From Dyadobacter crusticola DSM 16708 (GTDB taxonomy: Bacteria; Bacteroidota; Bacteroidia; Cytophagales; Spirosomataceae), in NCBI RefSeq assembly GCF_000701505.1, contig NZ_JNJB01000005.1:1-64000 (forward strand): a stretch of 64,000 nucleotides of DNA, in the 5' to 3' direction. A program made the position numbers and the translations under genes. Positions 52,431 through 62,087 of the stretch are shown here, one piece after another. The notes under the pieces are model-generated. The model was not told the origin of the DNA. It saw nothing but the letters and a program-made list of their open reading frames with translations, and did not search any database. How positions within the stretch are numbered: the stretch's first letter is position 1; the number at the start of each line of letters is the position of its first letter.

Positions 52431-54269
52431 TTATAGCCAGGGCGTATTCTGGGTCAGGTTTGGGTTACGGTCGCGCTCGCCCGGCGGGATGCGGAAGATG
52501 TAATTCTGCTGATAAGTACGCTCCGGCGTGTTCTGGAAATACCTTTGCTGATTGGCTCCGTGCGTATCAATCCGCCAGAGTCCATCGGTGTAAGGCGCTC
52601 CCCACACGCGCTCCTGTGCGCGCCATCTGCGAATATCAAAGCCTCGATGACCTTCGCCCAACAATTCAATAATACGCTCCTGTTCAATGGCGGCGAAGAA
52701 TGCATCGGCGCTCGCCGTCTTGGCTGCAGTAAGTGCAGGCAGATTGCCACGGTGACGGATTTTGTTGACCAGCGCAATCGCATCGGCGGTCGGACCTTTC
52801 ACCGCATTGGATGCTTCTGCGTACATCAGGTATACATCTGCCAGGCGCATTACCGGGAAGTTGTAGTCACCATCGCTCCGTCCCTGTCCTGCGTAGTTGC
52901 GCAGGAACTTGCGGAAAACATAGCCGGAATTCTGTCCATCTGTATTGTAAGTAGTGTATTTTACACCGTTAATGGTAATAGGCTGGTTCCAGGTTTTATA
53001 GATAAAAGGAACCCATCCCGTTGATTTCAACGAGATCATACCCACACTCACCTCATAGTCCCACATGATGGAAGCTTTCATACGATAGTCACGGTTCTTG
53101 TAACTTTGCGGGTTCACTGCGGAGTTCGGCGCAGTACGCGCACCTGGGTCGATTGGGTTCATGGGCACTAGCTTAGGTGCAAAATCACCTGTTAAAGTAG
53201 ACTGATAACGGTCAGCTATCTCATAACGAGGAGCTACAAAACACTGCGATCCTTCATGTGAGCGGCCTGCAAAATCTCGCATTAGCTCTTCTCCCTGTGC
53301 AGTTCCCGTTCCTCCGTGCGTAAAGCCCATGATGATCTCGGGGTCGTTGTTGGCTACGGGCGTGAACAGGTAATAGTAGTTAGGCAGCTTGTCGGCTTTA
53401 CCGAGGGAATCAATGTCTCCCGGCTCTCCGTTGCGGAAAAGTACCAGGCCGTAATCGTTGATTACGGAGTTAAAATCAGCTGCTGCTCCAGCGTAAGCAG
53501 CCGGTGCCAGGCTCGCATCTGCTTTGAAAGTTTCAAGCTCCGGCCAGCCGAAACGGTTCCAGCATGCCCAGTACAATTGCAGCTTTCCGCGGAATGCAAG
53601 TGCCGCAGGTTTCCCGGCGCGGCCTGCTCCCGCTGCTTTTGCAGGAAGCTTTTCGTAAGCATAGGTAAAATCAGCCATAATGGAGTCCTTCACCTGCGCA
53701 ATCGGCGTGCGCGTTAAAGTGGAAACATCTGCATTTGACTCTGCTATTTTGGTAAAATACGGTACATCACCCCACATCGAAATCAACCGGAAATAAACCA
53801 TCCCACGGAGCAGCTTAGCCTCTCCTACGATTGCTTCAAGCTTTGCGATCGACTCCGGCTTAGCGGTCTTCAACATATTTTCGACGTTGGTGATCACATA
53901 ATTCGTGCGGTTGACACCTCCGTACAAGTACCGGTACATTTTGTCAAAATTGTCGCCGTAGCCGCTTGGGTTGTAATCGCCATCGTGGTATGCATCGCCG
54001 AGACGCAGGTTATCTCTGGTCGCGCTTGTACCCCGGGTACGTACATATTCACCGTGTCCGTCCAGGTAATAATCCCTGTCAAATAAAGGGCGCACGGAAG
54101 CGTAGGCTCCATTGAGCGCGAACGTAGCGTCGTCTTCGGTCTTCCAGAACTGACCAGCCGCCAGCTCCGTGGTAGGCTCCTGTTCGAGCAGGTCCTGAAC
54201 ACAGGAACCCGTTCCGAAGATGAGTCCCGTGAGAGTTATTGCTGATAATATATGTTTGAAACTTTTCAT
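52431..54269 (-). CDS. SusD/RagB-family nutrient-binding lipoprotein of the lyase locus
   Basis: The 612-residue protein has a lipobox (ITLTGLIFGTGSCVQDLLEQ) and the SusD landmarks EPTTELAAGQFWKTEDDATF, EAKLLRGMVYFRLISMWGDV, LAFRGKLQLYWACWNRFGWP, VMRLADVYLMYAEASNAVKG, and ERIIELLGEGHRGFDIRRWR. It is somewhat longer than usual, with an insertion in the middle (GDFAPKLVPMNPIDPGARTA). It is likely the outer-membrane lid that binds a uronic-acid oligosaccharide. It starts 11 bp after susC. Confidence 0.93.
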   Translation of the reverse strand: MKSFKHILSAITLTGLIFGTGSCVQDLLEQEPTTELAAGQFWKTEDDATFALNGAYASVRPLFDRDYYLDGHGEYVRTRGTSATRDNLRLGDAYHDGDYNPSGYGDNFDKMYRYLYGGVNRTNYVITNVENMLKTAKPESIAKLEAIVGEAKLLRGMVYFRLISMWGDVPYFTKIAESNADVSTLTRTPIAQVKDSIMADFTYAYEKLPAKAAGAGRAGKPAALAFRGKLQLYWACWNRFGWPELETFKADASLAPAAYAGAAADFNSVINDYGLVLFRNGEPGDIDSLGKADKLPNYYYLFTPVANNDPEIIMGFTHGGTGTAQGEELMRDFAGRSHEGSQCFVAPRYEIADRYQSTLTGDFAPKLVPMNPIDPGARTAPNSAVNPQSYKNRDYRMKASIMWDYEVSVGMISLKSTGWVPFIYKTWNQPITINGVKYTTYNTDGQNSGYVFRKFLRNYAGQGRSDGDYNFPVMRLADVYLMYAEASNAVKGPTADAIALVNKIRHRGNLPALTAAKTASADAFFAAIEQERIIELLGEGHRGFDIRRWRAQERVWGAPYTDGLWRIDTHGANQQRYFQNTPERTYQQNYIFRIPPGERDRNPNLTQNTPWL

Positions 54270-54280
54270 TAGAATGGCTT

Positions 54281-57200
54281 TTAAATTCCTATGTTGATAC
54301 CAACTGAATAGGATTTGTTCAAAGGATATGCATCGCTTCTGTTTCCTGCTTTTTCAGGATCAAGCCCGCGGAATTTCGTCAGCGTTGCCAGGTTCTCGGT
54401 AGAAGCGAAAATGCGGAAATTGTTGATTCCAAGTTTCTTGGTAAGCGTGATCGGCAGGTTGTAGCCCAGCTGGATATTCTTTACCCGCAGGTAAGAAAGG
54501 TTGTCAAGCCAGAAAGTGGTTTCCTCCCGGTTTGCATTTCCATTCAGTCTCGGCCAGGCACCGTCGCGGTTCTCCACAGACCAGGGGTTATCCCAGTGAG
54601 CCTGTGTCGATGCGTACCGCTGCGCTCCAAAATTGACGTTATTGTAGATATTGATCCAGTAATCTTTTCGACCCGCGGCTCCTTGCAGCAGGAATGTAAG
54701 GTCAATTCCACGCCATGACACGTTACCGTTTAATGCGAAGTTGGTTGTCGGTCGGTCACGCTGCACTTTCGGGTAAGCTACTCTGTCATCGTCCGAGATC
54801 CTTCCGTCTCCATTGATATCCTTCCGGAGAATATCTCCCGGCGAAGCGTTTTGCGGCGTCGCATTGTACACATCCTGCCAGGTCTGCGCAATACCCTGAT
54901 CCTGGTAGGTGTACAGATACCCGTAAGGAAGACCCAGGAATACAGCGTTGCCGGAATTGGTCGACGTTCTTGAAAGAAATTCATTCCACTTTTCCAGCTT
55001 CGTTCTGTTGTAAGATGCGTTTAATGCAAGGGTATAATTCACGGCACCTTTCCGGTCGCGCCATGTCAGATTACCTTCTATTCCACGGTTACGCAGGTTT
55101 CCGATGTTCCTTCGTGGTGCATCGTATGCGCCGGTAAGCAGGATCGACATTTCAGACGGGCGGTTCATGCCGGTTGTGAGGCGATCGTAGTAATCGATCT
55201 CAGCAGTAAGGCGGTTGTTCAGGAAGCCAAGGTCCAGACCAAGGTTAAACACTTTGGTAGTTTCCCAGGACAAGTCTTTATTTACCAACTTCTTGTTAAC
55301 AAAACCCTTCACTATCTGTCCATTCACCATATAATTGCTTGCTCCTAGTGTCGACTGCTGCTCAAAACGGCCTACGCCGCTGTTATTTCCCAAACTTCCG
55401 TAAGAAGCACGGATCTTTCCGTTTGTAAGTATACTGCTCGTATAGCGGTTGATGAAAGCTTCCTCAGTAAACCGCCAGCCCAATGCAGCTGATGGGAAAA
55501 ACCCGAATTGACTGCCTGGAAGGAACCTGGAAGAACCGTCTGAACGGAAGTTTACTTCAAGCAGGTATTTGTCGAATGCAGCATAGTTAACCCGGCCAAT
55601 GTAGGATCGTAAACCCTCCGTTGCCGAGTTACCGGCAGTGGCCTGAATATCAGTCAAAGCAGCGTCTACTTCATGCAAAGACGGGTGCAACCTGTCATTT
55701 CGCGAGGTGGCCTGGTAACGCTCGTACCAGTATTCTTCACTGTACACGAACATGGCGCCGATCTCGTGATTTTTGGCGATGGTCGTGTTATAGTTCAAAC
55801 GGCCGTTGAGAAGGGTTTTATAACCTGTATCAGTGAAATTACCAACTCCCGCATTCGGTCCTACATACACGCGGCTCCCGAACGAATTCGTCTGAAAGTT
55901 GTACGATTGATTAGGCATTGGTGCATTCCAGCGGAACTGGTTGAAATAGTTTAGCGCGTAATCAATGCGGGCAGTAAGTCCCTTAACCGGCGTCCAGTCG
56001 ATGTACATATTCGCATTGGCTTCCTGACGGTTCTGCCTGTTGAGCTGGTTTACGTAGAGCGTGTAGGGGTTATATGCCTGGGGATCTTCATTATACGCCA
56101 TTACACCACCAAAGTAGCCAGTCACCGGATCGTAAGGCAGGATACCCGGGATTGCGTACTGCATGTCAAAACCCGCTGTATTGGCAGCATCATCGTCCGT
56201 AAATCCATCTTCCAGCGCGTAGGTCATATTGGACCAGTTACCCGTGAATTTTACCCCGGTATTGATGTTCTTCCGGATCTTGTAATCGTAGTTGAACCGC
56301 GCATTGTAGCGTTTGAAATCATTGTTGATCTGCAAACCCTTCTCGTTCATCAGACCCACTGAGATGAAGAAGTTGGACTTGTCGCCGCCACCTGATGCCG
56401 ACAGGTTGTAGTTCTGTACAGAGCCAGTCCGCATGATCACATCCCACCAGTCGGTGTTCGGATAAGCCACCGGATCGATCATACCCAGCGCCATCCATTG
56501 GTCAATGGTACCGTTTCGGAAGTTGAAGTTCTGGCGTAAAGTATTCACTGCCGCTGCACGCTGGTGGATAGTCAGGGTACGCGGATAGTCAGCCAGGAAA
56601 TCATAAGCTCGTGTGGGTGTTTGAAAACCGTAGTTGCCTGAGAAGTTGATCGTCGCTTTTTCCTGTCCCTTACCCGACTTCGTCGTGATCAGGATAACCC
56701 CGTTTGCAGCACGGGAACCGTAAACGGACGAAGAAGTAGCGTCTTTCAGTATAGATACCGACTCGATATCGTTCATGTTGAGCCGGTTAATATCCACATC
56801 TGGCATACCGTCCACAACTACCAGCGGACTCGCATTGTTAACGGTACCCAAGCCGCGGATCACCAGCGAAGCGTTGTTCCGGCCTGCCATACCTGAATTC
56901 TGGTTTACTGCAAGCCCAGGTACCAATCCCTGTAAACCGGACGAAACGTTGCTGAGCGAGCGGTTGGTAATCTTATCGTCGATTTGAATCGCCGAAACCG
57001 CCCCGGTTACATTCACTTTTTTCTGTGTTCCGTAACCTACCACCACTACTTCATCGAGCGATTTGTCTTCGGGCGCCAGCTGAATGCTGATCGCCGTGCG
57101 GTTGTCGATGGTTGCCTCCTGGGAAATGTAGCCGATGAAGCTGAATGTCAACACCGACGATGGTCCGGCTACTGTAATCGTATAATCTCCGTCGGGGTTG

Positions 57201-57424
57201 GTGGTGGTACCATTGGCAGTACCTTTTTCAATTACATTCACGCCCGGCAATCCTGCGCCTTTTTCGTCTGTCACCTTACCGGTAATCGTGACAGCTGCCT
57301 TCACTTCGTGCCTGACTCTGGTCAGGGTGCCGCTTCTTGCCTCGATCTGAAAGCCCGGGTGCAGCCAGATTCCTGACAGTACCGCAAGACTTCCCCACCG
57401 AATGCACGTAGAGGATTTTTTCAT
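54281..57424 (-). CDS. SusC/RagA-type TonB-dependent transporter of the lyase locus
   Basis: The protein has 1047 residues: signal peptide, carboxypeptidase-regulatory-like domain (VTITGKVTDEKGAGLPGVNV; LTFSFIGYISQEATI), SusC signature DEVVVVGYGTQKKVNVTGAV, plug (GLQGLVPGLAVNQNSGMAGR; DIESVSILKDATSSSVYGSR) and a barrel ending NKSYSVGINIGI. No STN domain precedes the regulatory domain, so it does not signal through FecR, unlike the SusC at 31663-35040. It is the first gene of the seven-gene locus. No ECF, AraC/HTCS or SusR-like regulator adjoins it. Confidence 0.94.
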   Translation of the reverse strand: MKKSSTCIRWGSLAVLSGIWLHPGFQIEARSGTLTRVRHEVKAAVTITGKVTDEKGAGLPGVNVIEKGTANGTTTNPDGDYTITVAGPSSVLTFSFIGYISQEATIDNRTAISIQLAPEDKSLDEVVVVGYGTQKKVNVTGAVSAIQIDDKITNRSLSNVSSGLQGLVPGLAVNQNSGMAGRNNASLVIRGLGTVNNASPLVVVDGMPDVDINRLNMNDIESVSILKDATSSSVYGSRAANGVILITTKSGKGQEKATINFSGNYGFQTPTRAYDFLADYPRTLTIHQRAAAVNTLRQNFNFRNGTIDQWMALGMIDPVAYPNTDWWDVIMRTGSVQNYNLSASGGGDKSNFFISVGLMNEKGLQINNDFKRYNARFNYDYKIRKNINTGVKFTGNWSNMTYALEDGFTDDDAANTAGFDMQYAIPGILPYDPVTGYFGGVMAYNEDPQAYNPYTLYVNQLNRQNRQEANANMYIDWTPVKGLTARIDYALNYFNQFRWNAPMPNQSYNFQTNSFGSRVYVGPNAGVGNFTDTGYKTLLNGRLNYNTTIAKNHEIGAMFVYSEEYWYERYQATSRNDRLHPSLHEVDAALTDIQATAGNSATEGLRSYIGRVNYAAFDKYLLEVNFRSDGSSRFLPGSQFGFFPSAALGWRFTEEAFINRYTSSILTNGKIRASYGSLGNNSGVGRFEQQSTLGASNYMVNGQIVKGFVNKKLVNKDLSWETTKVFNLGLDLGFLNNRLTAEIDYYDRLTTGMNRPSEMSILLTGAYDAPRRNIGNLRNRGIEGNLTWRDRKGAVNYTLALNASYNRTKLEKWNEFLSRTSTNSGNAVFLGLPYGYLYTYQDQGIAQTWQDVYNATPQNASPGDILRKDINGDGRISDDDRVAYPKVQRDRPTTNFALNGNVSWRGIDLTFLLQGAAGRKDYWINIYNNVNFGAQRYASTQAHWDNPWSVENRDGAWPRLNGNANREETTFWLDNLSYLRVKNIQLGYNLPITLTKKLGINNFRIFASTENLATLTKFRGLDPEKAGNRSDAYPLNKSYSVGINIGI

Positions 57425-57578
57425 AAGGTTTTTTGGTTTAGAGAAACATCATGTACCCCCTAGTGACGTGAATCCCCAAAAATCACCCTTACTATCCTTC
57501 TAGTTTTTATAAAAATAGTTTTACCTGGAACGGCGTAGAAAAATATTTTCCTGCAACAGCCTGTGATCGAAGATGTCA

Positions 57579-58160
57579 CTAATCCAGTACTGACAATGTG
57601 ATTTTGATAATATCCTCAAAGAATGACCTGTCAGTAACGGATTTGGCCGAAACACGTATTCCTTTTACATTATTGAAAATGAAGCGGGCGAGCGCCCTGG
57701 CGTCTTGTGTATTTGCTATTTCGCCGCTTTCCTGGCCTTTCCTTATGGCGCGAAAAAAAGCGTCTTCAATCCATTCTTCGTTCCTGCGCACGATCTGCTT
57801 TACCTCTTCGTCGTGCGACGCGATCTCGACTTCGGCATTTACCATAAAGCAACCTTTGTGCTGCTCATCGTTGAGGAGGTCTACGGTAACCAGTTCGAGT
57901 AATCGCCGGATTGCTTGCCGGGCAGATGTGGATTCGTTGATGATCTCGCACATTTTGCCTCCGGAAGTATTCTGATAATGTTCCAATGCCTTGACGTAGA
58001 GGGTATGTTTGTCTGCATAAGTATCATACAGGCTCGAACGGCTGATTCCAAGGTGATCCACCAATTCCTGCATTGACGTACCATTGTACCCCTTATGCCA
58101 GAAAAGGCACACTGCCTTTTCCAAAACCTCCTCCTCGTTGAAATCCTTCGTTCTTGCCAT
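57579..58160 (-). CDS. TetR/AcrR-family transcriptional regulator
   Basis: The 193-residue protein has the N-terminal HTH (FNEEEVLEKAVCLFWHKGYN, SMQELVDHLGISRSSLYDTY, ADKHTLYVKALEHY) and a C-terminal ligand domain (CFMVNAEVEIASHDEEVKQI). It is close to the YcdC/ComR-like and AcuR-like regulators. It follows the short-chain dehydrogenase by 64 bp on the same strand and probably binds the two palindromes at 59000-59051 that lie upstream of the dehydrogenase. Confidence 0.9.
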   Translation of the reverse strand: MARTKDFNEEEVLEKAVCLFWHKGYNGTSMQELVDHLGISRSSLYDTYADKHTLYVKALEHYQNTSGGKMCEIINESTSARQAIRRLLELVTVDLLNDEQHKGCFMVNAEVEIASHDEEVKQIVRRNEEWIEDAFFRAIRKGQESGEIANTQDARALARFIFNNVKGIRVSAKSVTDRSFFEDIIKITLSVLD

Positions 58161-58224
58161 TGCAGAAAAGCTTTACCCGTTACTGAGCAAAGCTATTCAA
58201 TTTTGTACTAAAAATTAATCCTGA

Positions 58225-58974
58225 TTACCGGATACCGCCACTTGCGAGGATCGTTTCGCCGGTAAGCCAGCGTGAATCATCGGACGCCAGGAACACGGCA
58301 ACCGGTGCGATATCCTCTGGCTGACCAATGCGGCCAAGCGGAGTAGTTTGCTCCATCGCTTTCTGCATTTCGCTACCGATAAACCCGGCGGTATGTGTAC
58401 CCTCTGTCTCTACCATTCCCGGGTTGATCGCATTCACACGTATTTTTCTAGGGCCCAGTTCTTTCGATAAAACCTGCGTAATCGAGTCTACGGCACCTTT
58501 GCTAGCTGTGTAAATTGAACTTCCCGCAGGTGTGATCCTGCTTGCAGTTGAGCCGATGTTGATGATACTTCCGCCGTTTTCACCAAAACTTTTCACCGCA
58601 CCTTTAGTTACCAAAAGCAGTCCGAGCACGTTGGTTCCAAACTGCCGGTTGAACTCTTCCGCGGTAACATCCTCGATCGCGCCGAACTGGTACACACCCG
58701 CATTATTCACAAGAATATCCACGCCGCCAAAAGTCTGCTTTGCTTCGGTAAAAAGGCGGGTTACGTCTTCTTCATTGGCCACGTTGCCCTGCACTGCAAT
58801 TGCCCGGCCCCCGTCCTCAACGATCTCTGCTACCACTTTTTCAGCACCTTCTCTGGCAGATGCATAATTGACCACCACAGCTGCGCCGGCTGCGGCAAGA
58901 CTTTTGGCTATACCTGCGCCGATCCCCTTGGATGCGCCTGTTACTACTGCTACTTTGTTAGCTAACTTTTCCAT
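58225..58974 (-). CDS. Short-chain dehydrogenase/reductase, 3-oxoacyl-ACP-reductase-like
   Basis: The 249-residue classical SDR shows the cofactor motif [29 protein letters not shown], the catalytic [14 protein letters not shown] with upstream Ser in [16 protein letters not shown] (Ser-Tyr-Lys triad), and the late [10 protein letters not shown]. Specificity is NADP(H)-leaning but unknown. With the TetR regulator it forms a two-gene unit, typical of TetR-controlled oxidoreductases that respond to small electrophiles or xenobiotics (inference). Confidence 0.9.
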   Translation of the reverse strand: MEKLANKVAVVTGASKGIGAGIAKSLAAAGAAVVVNYASAREGAEKVVAEIVEDGGRAIAVQGNVANEEDVTRLFTEAKQTFGGVDILVNNAGVYQFGAIEDVTAEEFNRQFGTNVLGLLLVTKGAVKSFGENGGSIINIGSTASRITPAGSSIYTASKGAVDSITQVLSKELGPRKIRVNAINPGMVETEGTHTAGFIGSEMQKAMEQTTPLGRIGQPEDIAPVAVFLASDDSRWLTGETILASGGIR

Positions 58975-58999
58975 TTGTAATGATGTTACTTAAACCTTT

Positions 59000-59018
59000 T
59001 CGGAATGATTGTTCCGAT
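59000..59018. promoter_or_regulatory. Operator-like palindrome 1 upstream of the SDR/TetR unit
   Basis: TCGGAATGATTGTTCCGAT is an imperfect palindrome with arms CGGAA and TTCCG, 25 bp upstream of the dehydrogenase start. Arms and spacing match palindrome 2. Confidence 0.75.
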
Positions 59019-59031
59019 ATAAAAACACCTA

Positions 59032-59051
59032 ATCGGAACAATCGTTCCGAT
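59032..59051. promoter_or_regulatory. Operator-like palindrome 2 upstream of the SDR/TetR unit
   Basis: ATCGGAACAATCGTTCCGAT is a 20 bp palindrome with a single mismatched central pair. Its centre is about 32 bp (three helical turns) from that of palindrome 1. The pair is the most likely TetR binding site. Confidence 0.8.
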
Positions 59052-59285
59052 TAGCGATATTTTTTACCAGGAGGTATTTGAGCGCAATGCAATGCAGCTA
59101 CCGACCCAACGCGGCTGTTCACTTGCATTTGTTTGTTAAAGATTATTATATTGTCTACCAACTTTGTAGGATAATTGCGACTAACTAAAACGAAACGGTT
59201 AATAAAGCTCACGCAGTCCGGGTAAACGTGGCGAATGCCCGGAGCTGCAAAAAATCTGATCACATCATCTTAAAGGCCCATTTGA

Positions 59286-61136
59286 ATGAAAGCTTCTTTT
59301 CAAAAGTTGATATTCTTTCTTGTCTCCATACTGACTTTCACGATTGTAGAAGCGAAGCAGCAGGATCATTCTGCCCTGGACAGACCTAACATTCTATGGA
59401 TAGTGAGTGAAGATAACAGCCCGTTTTTGGGCGCTTATGGTGATCAATATGCCACAACGCCGAACCTCGACCGATTTGCGATGCGGGGAGTATTGTATAA
59501 AAATGCATTTGCAACTGCCCCGGTTTGCGCGCCTTCCCGCTCTACGCTGATTACAGGCATGCACCCGCCTTCGATGGGCACGGAGCACATGCGGAGCACT
59601 TACCCGGTCCCGGAGTTTGTCAGATTTTTCCCTCGATATCTGCGTGAGGCGGGCTATTACACGACCAATAATGCAAAAAAAGACTACAACACAATTGATC
59701 AGACGGAAGCCTGGGACGAATCGAGCGGCAAGGCTACTTACAAGAACCGCAAGCCGGGGCAGCCGTTTTTCGCCGTTTTCAACCTGAATGTTTCGCACGA
59801 AAGCAGCATTCACACACCTGAGCCTACCGAAAAGCTGAAACACGATCCGGAAAAAGCACCATTACCGCCTTACCATCCTAAAACGGCGGAAATGAAGCAC
59901 GACTGGGCGCAGTATTATGATAAGGTAGAGGAAATGGACCGCCAATTTGGTGCGCTTTTGAAAGAGCTCGACGAGCAGGGACTGACGGAGAATACCATCG
60001 TTTTTTATTACGCGGACAATGGCGGCATCCTCGGCCGAAGCAAGCGGTTTGTGTATGAATCGGGGCTTCGTGTGCCGTTGATCATTCACGTTCCGGAAAA
60101 ATTTGCCGCATTGGCGCCTGGGAAAGCCGGCACGCAAACTGACCGGATCGTCACATTCCTCGACTTTGCACCCAGCATTTTGAGCATTGCTGGCATTAAC
60201 ATACCTGCCCACATGCAGGGAAAAGCTTTTTTAGGAAAACAACAAGTAAAGGAACGCGATTATGCTTACGGATTCCGGGGCAGAATGGACGAGCGCACTG
60301 ATCTTTCCCGAACGGTTCGTGACAAGAGATTCAGATACATCCGCAACTATCTTCCACATAAAATCTATGCGCAGCATCTGGAATATTTGTGGAAAGCACC
60401 CTCGATGCCTTCGTGGGAGGCGGAGTTCAAGGCAGGGCGGCTCAATGAGGACCAATCCAGATTTTGGCAGGAAAAACCGGCTGAGGAGCTTTTTGACATC
60501 GAAAATGACCCACACAACATTCACAACCTGGCTGCTGATCCAAGGTATAAAGCGACGCTTGCCAAACTGCGCGTGGTGAACCACAACTGGCTGATCGACT
60601 CAAAAGATGTCGGCTTCATTCCAGAGGCGCTTTTGAGTAAAATCTCCGGAACCACGTCGCTCTTTGAGTATGCCAAAAGTGGTAAATATGATGTGAAAAG
60701 AGTTATTGAGACTGCAGAAATTGCCTCTTCTCGTGACAAATCAAAATTGAGTGAAATCACAAAAAGGCTGGGAGACAAAGATCCGGTGGTTCGCTACTGG
60801 GCTGTGATCGGTACAATAGTCTTGAAAAATGACGCTGCTTCTGCTAAAAGCCAGCTGCTTACGTTGCTGAACGACCCTGAAATAACGGTCCGCATTGCCG
60901 CAGCGGAATCGCTGCTTGCATTGGGTGAAACGGAAAAGCCGGTGCAAACACTGAGTGAAGCGCTCAAAGACAGCAGTCAAATGGCACGGGTCCAGGCATT
61001 AAATGTGCTGGAAACGATCGGCTCCAAAGCACAGCCCGCGGTAGCCAATGTGAAATCGCTTTTGAAAGAAAATCCGAAGGATTCCGATTATGATGTGCGC
61101 GCGGCAAAACAGATTTTGGAACAGCTTAATAAATAG
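59286..61136 (+). CDS. Secreted sulfatase with C-terminal HEAT-like repeats
   Basis: The 616-residue protein has a signal peptide (FFLVSILTFTIVEAKQ) and an S1 sulfatase domain with metal ligands NILWIVSEDNSPFLGAYGDQ, the maturation motif CAPSRSTLITG (Cys81 becomes formylglycine), FYYADNGG and the substrate-binding RYIRNYLPHKIYAQHLEYLW. The last 120 residues form HEAT-like helical repeats (DPVVRYWAVIGTIVLKNDAA; DPEITVRIAAAESLLALGET; SSQMARVQALNVLETIG). This type resembles heparan N-sulfatase-like enzymes. The substrate is unknown. Confidence 0.9.
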   Translation: MKASFQKLIFFLVSILTFTIVEAKQQDHSALDRPNILWIVSEDNSPFLGAYGDQYATTPNLDRFAMRGVLYKNAFATAPVCAPSRSTLITGMHPPSMGTEHMRSTYPVPEFVRFFPRYLREAGYYTTNNAKKDYNTIDQTEAWDESSGKATYKNRKPGQPFFAVFNLNVSHESSIHTPEPTEKLKHDPEKAPLPPYHPKTAEMKHDWAQYYDKVEEMDRQFGALLKELDEQGLTENTIVFYYADNGGILGRSKRFVYESGLRVPLIIHVPEKFAALAPGKAGTQTDRIVTFLDFAPSILSIAGINIPAHMQGKAFLGKQQVKERDYAYGFRGRMDERTDLSRTVRDKRFRYIRNYLPHKIYAQHLEYLWKAPSMPSWEAEFKAGRLNEDQSRFWQEKPAEELFDIENDPHNIHNLAADPRYKATLAKLRVVNHNWLIDSKDVGFIPEALLSKISGTTSLFEYAKSGKYDVKRVIETAEIASSRDKSKLSEITKRLGDKDPVVRYWAVIGTIVLKNDAASAKSQLLTLLNDPEITVRIAAAESLLALGETEKPVQTLSEALKDSSQMARVQALNVLETIGSKAQPAVANVKSLLKENPKDSDYDVRAAKQILEQLNK

Positions 61137-61201
61137 CCATTTACTCAAAAAATTAAGGTTCTGTTTGCTTTACTGATTGTTGCGGCACAGACCTGAGTAA
61201 A

Positions 61202-61234
61202 AAAACCGGCAGTGCATAATGCACTGCCGGTTTT
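61202..61234. terminator. Bidirectional hairpin terminator
   Basis: AAAACCGGCAGTGCA (61202-61216) pairs perfectly with TGCACTGCCGGTTTT (61220-61234). It separates the convergent sulfatase and rhodanese genes. Confidence 0.9.
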
Positions 61235-61254
61235 AACAACTACCCTATTCGTCC

Positions 61255-61968
61255 TTATAATGCCTGATTATTCAGGATTTCTTCAATCTCGGCTTTCGTT
61301 GCGTTACCTTTTTTCTGCCAAACGATCTGGTTATTTCTGTACAGGATCAATGTGGGCAACCCTACTACGCCGAGTTCTTTCACCAGACTTTTATTCTCGT
61401 AAGCCTCAATTTTGATCACTTTTACGTTGGAAGCCTGCTCCGTTTTGATGGAATCAATGGTAGGTTCGAGTTTTTTGCAGCCAGGGCAGTAGCGTGAGCC
61501 AAAATCGACCAGTACCAGTTTGTCGCTTTTTAGTGAAGCGGTGTATTCATCGAGTGATAAGCCTTTTCCGGTTGTGGAAATCACCGGTCTGCCCAACCCG
61601 ATCCATTTGCTTAGACCGCCAGGTACCTCCGTCACATCTTTGAATCCTGCATCTCGCAATTGCTGGGCGAGCACGCCGCTGCGTCCATTGCCGATCGAGT
61701 AAATGAAAGTAGGCTTGTCTTTGCTCAGCTTCGCGCTTTGCTTTTCGAAATCCGCCTGATCAGCAATGCTAAAACTCACCGCGCGTTCCAGGTGGTTTTG
61801 CTGGTATTCCTCGGGGAGCCGTGCATCCAGGATCTGCGCGTTCCTGCCGGCAGCTTTCAATTTCGTTTCAAATGCATCAAAAGTCAGCAGCTCCCGCTTT
61901 TGCGCAAATGCATTGGTCAGCAAAAAACTCGCCAACAGCAAAATAATCATCGATCTCAGATTTCGCAT
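61255..61968 (-). CDS. Exported rhodanese-like/thioredoxin-like fusion with a substituted catalytic Cys
   Basis: From ATG 61968 the protein has 237 residues, with a signal peptide (SMIILLLASFLLTNAFAQ). Residues about 27-125 are a rhodanese fold (NAQILDARLPEEYQQNHLER, AVSFSI, PTFIYSIGNGRSGVLAQQLR). At the catalytic position the usual Cys of the C-x-x-G-x-R loop is Ser (TAC TCG ATC). Residues about 140-237 are a thioredoxin domain with CPGC in place of CGPC (LVLVDFGSRYCPGCKKLEP) and the cis-Pro in VVGLPTLILY. A sulfur-transfer role is therefore unlikely; a periplasmic thiol-redox role is plausible. A longer frame starting at 62085 is not supported. Confidence 0.85.
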   Translation of the reverse strand: MRNLRSMIILLLASFLLTNAFAQKRELLTFDAFETKLKAAGRNAQILDARLPEEYQQNHLERAVSFSIADQADFEKQSAKLSKDKPTFIYSIGNGRSGVLAQQLRDAGFKDVTEVPGGLSKWIGLGRPVISTTGKGLSLDEYTASLKSDKLVLVDFGSRYCPGCKKLEPTIDSIKTEQASNVKVIKIEAYENKSLVKELGVVGLPTLILYRNNQIVWQKKGNATKAEIEEILNNQAL

Positions 61969-62087
61969 AGTATTAGAAAAATTAGGTTTTAAGTTCAAAA
62001 GAATGTGATCAGAAAAGAAAAGCAACAAATACAACCCGGAACGCTCCATCATATACGTAGCCCGAAAGCCAATAGCTATCAGCAATC

